Source: Cryptomeria japonica
Taxonomy: Eukaryota > Streptophyta > Pinopsida > Cupressales > Cupressaceae
Assembly: GCF_030272615.1 (NCBI RefSeq)
Contig: NC_081414.1
Coordinates: 5,773,001 to 5,837,000, forward strand
Direction: 5' to 3'
DNA length: 64,000 nt
In this document: piece by piece, positions 56,771 through 64,000 of the stretch
Layout of the letters: the number at the start of each line of letters is the position of its first letter
Position numbering within the stretch: position 1 is the first letter of the stretch
Position numbers and translations under genes: made by a program
The notes under the pieces: generated by a model
What the model saw: the letters and a program-made list of their open reading frames with translations, nothing else
Database searches by the model: none
Told to the model about the DNA's origin: nothing

Positions 56771-58070
56771 ATGTCAGGGTTGGATCCTGCCTTGGTGGTT
56801 CACAATCTCGCCGTTCACCCAGACGCAAAACCTATAAAACAAAAATTGCGCAAAATGCACCCACATATTGCACTCCTGGTCAAGGAGGTACTCCAAAAGA
56901 TGTTAGACGTAGAATTTATCAAACCAGTAGACTATGTTGAATGGGTCTCTAACATTGTACCTGTCGGCAAACCTGTCGGGGGCATCCGCATCTGCATAGA
57001 TTTCCGAGATCTAAATAGAGCTTGTCCTAAAGATGATTTCCTTCTCCCCAATATAGACATGATTGTGGACCTTACAACAGGACATGAAATGCTATCACTA
57101 ATGGATGGGTTTTTTGGATACAACCTAATCAGGATAGCAGATGAGGATCAACATAAAACTGCATTCACAACATCATGGGGTACTTTCTATTATCAGGTCA
57201 TGCCTTTTGGTCTCAAAAATGCTGGAGCTACATACCAACGTGCCATGACAACAATTTTTCATGACCTCTTACATAAAATTATGGAGGACTATGTGAATGA
57301 TCTGCTAGGCAAATCTAAGACAAGACAAGAACACATTCCCATTCTAAAGCAAATCTTTGAAAGATTAGAAAAATATAAACTACGCCTGAATCCCAAAAAG
57401 TGTGTGTTTGGAGTCACATCGGGAAAATTATTAGGATTCATTGTTTCCCACAGAGGCATCGAGGTCAATTCTACACAAGTAAAAGCTATCATGGAAATGC
57501 CTCCACCAAAAACTCTCAGACAACTGCGCAGTCTCCAGGGAAAACTCCAATCTATTAGATGTTTTATTTCACAACTAGCAGATAAATGCCATCCATTTGC
57601 ACACCTCCTGCACAAGGACATGAAATTCAAATGGGACTGCTTATGTCAAATAAAAGAATATCTAGCATCACCTCCAGTTTTGATGCCACCTACCCCTGTA
57701 ATACCCCTCATTTTGTACATATGTGCTACTATAGTGGCATTGGGGGCATTACTAGTATAAACAGATGATCAAGGGAAGGAACACGCCATTTACTACATCA
57801 TTCGGACATTGGTAGGATATGAACTCAATTACACCCCCATTGGAAGAACATGTTTGGCATTAGTGTTTAGTACATAGAAACTACAACACTATATGCTAAA
57901 CAACAAGACAAAATTAATTGCTAAAATTGATCCACTTAAAAATCTCCTGTCAAAAGCTGCTCTAACTGGTAGAACCGCCAAATGGGTCATGCTCCTAAGT
58001 GAGTTTGACATCGAATATGTGGATAGAAAGGCAATCAAGGGACAAGTCATTGCAGATTAGTTGGCTGAAG
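56771..58070 (+). pseudogene. Gypsy C reverse transcriptase and first RNase H
   Basis: Clean frame 56771-57760: AKPIKQKLRKMHPHIA, VPVGKPVGGIRICIDFRDLN, SLMDGFFGYNLIRIADEDQH, VMPFGLKNAGATYQRAM. The catalytic box reads YVND (57290-57301; AAT at 57296-57298), where YVDD is required. The connection GIEVNSTQVKAIMEMPPPKT and RNase H (ICATIVALGALLV, TAA, TDDQGKEHAIYY) follow; RNase H has TAA and TAG at expected glutamines (57758, 57877, 58058). The loss of a metal-binding aspartate should abolish RT activity. Confidence 0.92.
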
Positions 58071-58560
58071 CTCCACTTCCAAGTGACCATCCTATTCTCA
58101 CAGAATTACCAGATGAGTTCATTATGACTGTTTCCACATCCTCCACATGGCAATTATACTTTGATGGCTCCTACACCCAAAATGGATCGGGGGCAGGAAT
58201 AATATTGGTCACACCTCAAGGAGATGGAATCCCTAAATCATACAAGATAGCCTTTGCATGTGCCAATAACATAGCAGAATACGAGGCACTCATCATAGGT
58301 CTGAATCTGGCTATCCACTGAAAAATAAAGGAGTTACAAGTTTATGGTGATTATCAACTCATTATAAAACAAGTCAATGATGAGTACCAGGCAAAAGATG
58401 ATAAACTCCTTCCTTACCATACCATGGTTGAAGATCTTAAGAAACATTTCACAACAATCACATTTAATCAAATCCCATGAACAAACAACAGGGCTGCAGA
58501 TGCAACGGCCACCATTGGCTCCCTCCTTCAAATGCCAGCACACAGTCAGAAGTGCGAGTT
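58071..58560 (+). pseudogene. Gypsy C second RNase H (archaeal-like)
   Basis: WQLYFDGSYTQNGSGAGIIL (first D), NNIAEYEALIIGLNLAIH (E), a TGA where tryptophan is expected, then LQVYGDYQLIIKQVNDEYQ (D), and after another TGA TNNRAADATATIGSLL. All three acidic residues are visible. The extra RNase H after the connection is a Tat trait. Confidence 0.9.
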
Positions 58561-59894
58561 CTTGGTCAAGCAATTGATTATACCAGCATATGACCTACCA
58601 GAGTCTAAAATGGTGTGTGTTCTCATTAGTCCCGAGTCCCCTTGGTACCAAGAAACCTTCACTTTCCTCAAAGACAACACCATTCCCCCACATCTCACAA
58701 AAACCCAACAACAAACTTTCATCCACCGATGTACTCGTTACACCATCCTTGGAGACACCCTATTCATAGGGTATTTTGATGGTTCCCTCCTAAGGTGTTT
58801 AGATAAACAAGAGGTGGAATGGGCATTACGCGAAGTACACGAGGGTATCTGTGGGGCACACTCAAGTGGGCTCATATTGGCTAACTTTTAAGAACAAGAT
58901 ACTATTGACCTAAAATGGAAGAAGATGCATACAACTATGTGAAGAAATGCATCCCTTGCCAACAACATGGCAACAAGATTCATGCACCCTCACAAGAATT
59001 GCAGCCATTTATTACACCCTGGCCCTTCTCACAGTGGGGGCTTGAACTCATTGGGAAAATCCACCCTTCATCCTCCAACAGACATAAGCTCATTATAACC
59101 GCCATCGAGTATTTCACCAAGTGGGTAGAGGCTATCCCTCTTACTTTTACCACTGGAAGCAGATATCCAAATTCATCCTAAATTACTTGATATGCCAATA
59201 TGGCATTCCAAAAGTTATTATCATAGATAATGACAAACAATTAAAAAAACAGGATGTGAAAGAACTCTGCCAAAAATTCAACATCCAACATCGCTTCTCC
59301 ACCCCATATTATCCCCAAGGTAATGGCCAAGCTGAGGCTTCTAATAAAACCTTAATCAAATTTCTCAAAAAGACAGTCAATGAAGCTGGCCATGATTGGC
59401 ACCTCCAACTCCATCCCACTTTGTGGACCTACCACACCTCCATCCGCACCCCCACAGGCGCCACCCCTTATTCCTTGGTCTTTGGCTCCAAAGCCATCCT
59501 TCCCCTTGAGATCGAGATCCCCTCTCTAAGGGTATCGCTGCAAGACATCCTACCAGAGGAAGAATATAGAATTGCCCACTTACAAGAGCTAGAATTGTTA
59601 GATGAAAGGCACCTCAAGGCCTTGAACCATCTCTGGGTATATCAGAACCGCTTGTGTATGAGTTATCACAAAAAATTCAGAACCCGGGAATTCCAAGTTG
59701 GTGATCTTGTCCTCATGGAGAATCAAAAAAATCTACAACAAAGAGAAAAGAAAGGCAAGTTCGAGCCTAATTGGCTTGGACCATATGTAATCACAACAAA
59801 ATATGGATCAGGAGCTTATCAGTTGGCTACTCCTGAAGGCATTCCTTTGGATGATCCAATGAATATCATGCACCTCAAAAGATTTTATGCTTAG
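58561..59894 (+). pseudogene. Gypsy C integrase
   Basis: Zinc region: VHEGICGAHSSG and KKCIPCQQHGNKIHAP (H-H-C-C). Core: WGLELIGKIHPSSSNRHKL has glutamate (59044-59046) where the first catalytic aspartate stands in A (GLDL). The second aspartate is in IIDNDKQL and the glutamate in NGQAEASNKTLIKF. The C-terminal part, MSYHKKFRTREFQVGDLVL and LGPYVITTKYGSGAYQLA, ends at a TAG at 59892. Frames shift at 59160. D-to-E at the first position is likely to reduce activity strongly. Confidence 0.92.
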
Positions 59895-61587
59895 TCCTCA
59901 GAAAGTCTTAAATTGTCAAAAAAGTCAAGAAAAAAAAATAAAAAAAAATGAGAAAAAGATCCTGAAAAAAAAATCGTCACTTTGGTGAAAACTTGGCAAA
60001 CAGGCGCCTTATGACACAAAAAAATTAAAAAAAAAGTCAGAAAAGAAAGAAAAACAATTCGTCCACTAGTGAAAACCACTTTGTGGCACTATGGACAAGT
60101 ACCTTGGTGAAAACCTCTGTGTAGGCGCCAAGGTAAATAACTGGATCCATTGTCTACCATGTCGATATTACAAATCATCCGGCATCCAGCCCACCCATGC
60201 ACAACATTCCTTCTTTTCTGCCTCCCAATAAAACATGCGTATGATGATGAGTCTTTGCCTGAGTCATGAATAAGGAATGTCCCATTAAAATTGAGCTTTT
60301 ATGCCTCTGTATAAGCTTCAAGAAGTCTTGAGAAACAATCCCAAATCCACTAGTCACTCTCCAAAACCATAGAATGACTTGCCTAATCCAAAAGCCCACT
60401 TTGCCCTAGGGATGACCCCTTCCCTCGCCTAGCAACCTAATCCTTCATCCTAGTTCTACTCTTGGCAAGAGGTATCATTTGGTCGCAAGGAAGTGACTTG
60501 TTAGATTTTGTTAGATCTTTTCATATAGACTTGCATCTTTTGCCCTACGATTGCCACTATTTATGACTGCCTAGGTTCTTCCATATCCAGGTACATTATG
60601 ATAGGTGCATACTAGGGCATATTTCATAGTAGGGCATGTTTTGGATCCCTCTTGTATAAACCAGTGACTTGGTACTAGTGTTTATCAACACTTACCTTCT
60701 CATGTACAAAAGGTATTGGTGTGTTTCAGGGTTTCCTTGCACAAACCCACAACTTTGTATTAGTGTTTCTTAACACTTTCATTGTTGTGTGTAAGAAATT
60801 CCTATTTGTCTATAGAGTTAGTCCACGCCTTGGGTTTCTCATGGCATCCTGATCTCTATAATCAATGGTGCAAGTCACCCAAGGCAATATCAAACTAGGT
60901 TGTCTCTCCACATTTGTTGTGCACAAAAATTCCACCATCATTCCATCAAATCCTAAACCCAATAATCCTATGGAGTTCTTAATTTCCCCCACTTCCCATC
61001 TATTCCATATTCTTCTATCTAAGATCATTGTGTTATTATTGGCATGTTTCCTCTTTTTATTAAATCATTCACATCAGGTAGAGTGCATTTCTTAGATAGT
61101 CATATTTTCCACAAAACATTTACCATATAAGATTGCATCACATAAATAAAAGATACACTCATCCATATAGCATTACATTTAGACTGCATCATAAATCATT
61201 CACGCACGTGTATTTATACATAAAACATAAAAATCACTCATCCTGCATCCAAAAACTATGTCAGCAACACATCATAAACATGCATACATAAGCATCTACT
61301 TTGCATCACAAAATAGATCAGCATAGCACATCCATGATTGCATCCATTTATGGGCCCCCGTGAGGGCCCATTTTCCCCTGCGGTCTCGCCTCTACTATTC
61401 TTCTTTCCAAATTCTTCACGATTGCTTCATATTTATTCCTCATTTATCCCTTCCACCCTAATTCTTCTTCCTCTTTTTTCGAGAATTTTTCATCCTTTTT
61501 TCGAAAAAATTCTTGAGGGGGCATACACCTCCCATGCTTTACATTGGGGCACCCTTTTCTTCTTCTATCTTCTACACATCACCAAAA
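59895..61587 (+). other. Gypsy C 3' untranslated region
   Basis: An A-rich tract (59930-59975) is followed by three bulged hairpins (59984-60135), then about 1.4 kb with no coding look. Candidate purine run CTTGAGGGGGCATA at about 61513. A 38-codon stretch near 61100-61300 is CATA-rich. No gene supported. Confidence 0.7.
59984..60135 (+). other. Three bulged hairpins in gypsy C 3' UTR
   Basis: First (59984-60008): GGTG/CGCC, AAAA bulge, CTTG/CAGG. Second (60061-60096): GTCCA/TGGAC, TAGTG/CACTA, AAAA bulge, CCAC/GTGG with TTT loop. Third (60100-60135): TACCTTGGTG/CGCCAAGGTA, AAAA bulge, CCT/AGG. The stems differ in sequence but keep pairing, and the AAAA is constant. Confidence 0.8.
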
Positions 61588-61650
61588 TGTAGACACTTAA
61601 AAATAATTATCTTAGTTATTTTTAATTCCTCACATAATTAATTTTGATTC
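61588..61650 (+). repeat. Duplicate of the first 60 bp of the C LTR
   Basis: TGTAGACACTTAAAAATAAT and the following bases up to CACATAATTAATT match the LTR start at 62172. It sits 584 bases before the true 3' LTR and is preceded by CAAAA. Confidence 0.9.
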
Positions 61651-62095
61651 TGATCATGTCTACAAGATGTATCCTTCCTGAAACCAGACGATTTAATCAT
61701 GTCTTATACAGGATGAATCCTTCCTGAAACTAGACGTTGTGATATGATCATGTCTTATACAGGATGAATCCTTCCTAAAGCTAGAAGTTGTGATCTGATC
61801 ATGTCTTATATATGATGAATCCTTCCTAAAACTAGATGCTGTGATCTGATCATGTCTTATACAAGATGAATCCTTTCGAAACCAGACGTTGTGATCTGAT
61901 CATGTCTTATACAGGATGAATCCTTCCTGAAACCAGATGTTGTGATCCAATCATGTCTTATATAGGATGAATCTTTTCTGAAACTAGACATTATGATTTG
62001 ATCATGTCTTATACAGGATGTATCCTTTCTGAAACCAGATGCTCTGATAATGTCTTATACAAGATGACTCCTTCCTGAAATCAGATTGAATCTAG
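61651..62095 (+). repeat. 50-bp tandem repeat before the C 3' LTR
   Basis: About nine units with TGATCATGTCTTATACAGG, then ATGAATCCTTCCTGAAACC, then AGACGTTGTGATC. Period about 50 bases, with point differences and one shorter unit near 62040. Confidence 0.93.
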
Positions 62096-62155
62096 ACCTT
62101 ATCAATCGAATCAAACAAGATTATTCTTTGAATCAACGCGTCATCACACCTCACT

Positions 62156-62171
62156 TCAAAGAGGGGCAAAA
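62156..62171 (+). promoter_or_regulatory. Polypurine tract of gypsy C
   Basis: TCAAAGAGGGGCAAAA next to the 3' LTR; identical to that of gypsy G (13758-13773, minus). Confidence 0.92.
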
Positions 62172-63441
62172 TGTAGACACTTAAAAATAATTATTTTTAA
62201 TTCCTCACATAATTAATTAATTAATTATGTTAATTCAAATTCTCCTCAATATTAATTAAATATAATTCATATTGTCACTATATTATGTGACTGATTTATT
62301 TAATAAATCAATCCCTTTCTTTATTCTTCTAAAAGATTAAATCCTCATAAATCTTGCTCTTGGCTAATTAATTTCAACTAATTAGTTAACCCACATGATT
62401 CCTACAAACGATCTTCTTAATTCATCATTAACCTAATAAAGTCTTCTAGAAACTCCCTAAACTCACTTAACCTTATTCTTCTAATTTTTAATTCCCTCCA
62501 CTCATTCTCTCTCCTAGTCAAATCCTCCTACAAATCCTAATCCCACCTAACATTTCCTCTAATCCCCCTCCTAATGAGTTGCTAATGGTTAATCATCATG
62601 ATTAGTCACGAAGTCAACTCCTTGTCCCTTCCATCCAACCACTAGCTTTTAATTCTCTTTTCCTAGGTGAATGTGAGATCCTCAAAATCTCACAATCCTC
62701 TAGGCATCTCCTCTCTCAAGGAATTTTTAATTCCTTCTTATTCCTCCAATCCCCATGATTATCCCTTTTTGGAGAATTTTAAATTCCTCCTCCCCATTCT
62801 TCAAGGAATGTCACATCCCTTGCTCCTCTCAAGGCACATTGGGAAGTCTTCCCAATGCACTTTGCTCTTCTCAAGGTACCTTGGGAAGTCTTCCCAATGT
62901 ACCTTGAGGAGTGTGAAGACAAGAAATGCTTTTAAGGCACATCTCTTGGTCTCCACACCCTCTCTTTGGCCTTGTGTGAGGTCACAAGCAATCCTAGCCC
63001 TTCATCTTGAATCCATCCTAGCCATCCATTCTTCGTCTCCTCTTCCTATAAATTGAAGACTCCATCCCTCCATTCTTCATCTCCAAGTTTAGTAATCTTA
63101 TGCTGCTCTTTTGAGCCTAGGAAAATCATTTTAGCATCCTTATCATGTTCAGATCATATCTCATCCACACTTGATCATCTCATCCTTATCATCTTCCAAA
63201 TCCATTCCATTTGTGCACAACATTGGAGAGCCATCCACATCAAGTGGAGCATCATCCAAGGGCACCTTCACTTCATCAACCTCCATCCGAAGGAGAAGGT
63301 AAAAGGATTTTGTGAGGTATATACATTTTCATTATTCATGTTTTCATGCATTTCAAATTATGTCTTTGATTTCATATGCTTCCATGTTTGATTTGCATGC
63401 TTATTAACTAATCCACCTCACAAGTCTTTTTCCCCTCTTCA
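62172..63441 (+). mobile_element. 3' LTR of gypsy C
   Basis: 1270 bases, same ends as the 5' LTR. TATA box CTATAAATTG at 63046-63055. Followed by CTTTC and the resumed gypsy B linker. Confidence 0.95.
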
Positions 63442-64000
63442 CTTTCTTTGGTGTCACTGAAGACATTGAGGTAGATATAATCCACACATATACACCCATA
63501 CCCTATGATGAACAAGGTTTAGGGAATAGATCAATTGAAATTGGATCACAACATATCAATGATTCTAGTGAGGATGATCAAGTTCTGAGCGAAATAGATT
63601 TTGAAGAGGGTATCATCATAGACTTTGGCAGCACTGATGCCAATTTTGACAACATATCCATCACGACCCTCACTATTGTAGACGTTAACCTGCTAGATAA
63701 TCCCTTACCCCTCATACATCCTAAACTCATAGACTGGGAACAACTTGAACAACTTAACATGCCTATTTTCCCAGATGATGAAACTATTCTCCAATAACTT
63801 TGTTTAATGAACCTAAAAACATGTTTGATCAGTGAATCTCATAATGAAATTCTCAATCAAGAGAGTTCCAGGTCTCTTAGTCACAAAAATAAAATAAAAA
63901 ATCAATCTAATGGTGAAAACCAGTTAATGACAGTATTAGATCATTAAAAAGTAAAAATAGAGGGCATATCTAATGGTGAAAACCTCTTTGAGGCACCCAA
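63442..64000 (+). pseudogene. Gypsy B linker between protease and RT, resumed
   Basis: The frame continues that cut at 49205: FFGVTEDIEVDIIHTYTPIP, SSEDDQVLSEIDFEEGIIID, and PLPLIHPKLIDWEQLEQL, the same acidic linker as in A and C. After a TAA at 63796 and further stops it reaches NGENLFEAP at the window edge, with a bulged hairpin at 63975-63997. The RT, integrase and 3' LTR of B, and then the rest of gypsy A, are expected beyond the right edge. Confidence 0.78.
63975..63997 (+). other. Bulged-hairpin motif in gypsy B linker
   Basis: GGTG pairs with CACC, AAAA bulge, CCTC pairs with GAGG around TTT: a perfect example of the motif. Confidence 0.65.

Larger units (their letters stand above)
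49206..63441 (+). mobile_element. Gypsy element C, complete (14.2 kb), Tat-like
   Basis: A full element inside the gypsy B linker: 5' LTR 49206-50482, primer site 50486, leader to 53136, gag, protease, RT, RNase H, second RNase H, integrase, 3' UTR with hairpins, a tandem array, polypurine tract 62156-62171, and 3' LTR 62172-63441. Domain order and the second RNase H place it in the Tat group. LTRs look about 95-97% alike by eye, so it is young compared with its host B. RT and integrase active sites carry changes. Confidence 0.95.

Noticed and set aside
61651-62095. CRISPR-like array
   Set aside because: Units are contiguous with no unique spacers, and the context is a plant LTR element.

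Overview
This 64 kb window reads as plant nuclear DNA, AT-rich and almost wholly built of nested retroelements. No intact host protein gene, tRNA gene, rRNA gene or CRISPR array was recognised. The elements are plant-type Ty1/copia, Ty3/gypsy of the Tat kind (long leaders, a second RNase H), an L1-like LINE and a TRIM. Together with deep nesting and few short deletions, this suggests a very large, repeat-rich genome, possibly a gymnosperm. That last step is inference; no host marker gene is present.

Layout. (1) 1-2174: 5' end of a minus-strand gypsy element (Z), with leader, a tRNA-Trp-type primer site and a complete 5' LTR. (2) 2175-12630: a decayed plus-strand gypsy (H), with zinc knuckle, protease, RNase H and then RT. 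It is split by a complete copia element (X, 3441-10405, 5-bp target duplication) and a complete TRIM (11672-12046). X's 5' LTR holds a 992-bp inverted-repeat DNA element (3916-4907). (3) 12631-13954: LTR and 3' tail of a minus gypsy (G). (4) 13955-18112: a 5'-truncated minus LINE. (5) 18113-28770: AT-rich sequence and a broken plant-mobile-domain (PMD) gene, split by a minus copia element (Y, 20785-28404). (6) About 28771-41308: minus gypsy A. (7) 41309-64000: plus gypsy B, running off the window and interrupted by gypsy C (49206-63441), which is complete with two LTRs.

A, B and C are relatives: same gag-PR-linker-RT-RH-aRH-IN plan, very long leaders, and the same non-coding signals. Two of these signals are the most interesting things in the window. 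One is a leader block of about 200 nt, seen in A, B and C, with invariant segments and paired segments whose sequence changes while pairing is kept. The other is a hairpin with a fixed AAAA bulge, GGTG/CACC closing stem and a second stem, found in the 3' UTRs of A and C and in the protease-RT linker of A, B and C, again with compensating changes. A G-patch-like segment follows the protease in all three.

The coding regions are mostly inactive. Many stops sit where CAG, CAA, CGA or TGG codons are expected, as in methylated, silenced repeats. C has very similar LTRs but a changed RT catalytic box (YVND) and a changed first integrase aspartate, so it may have been moved by proteins from another copy.
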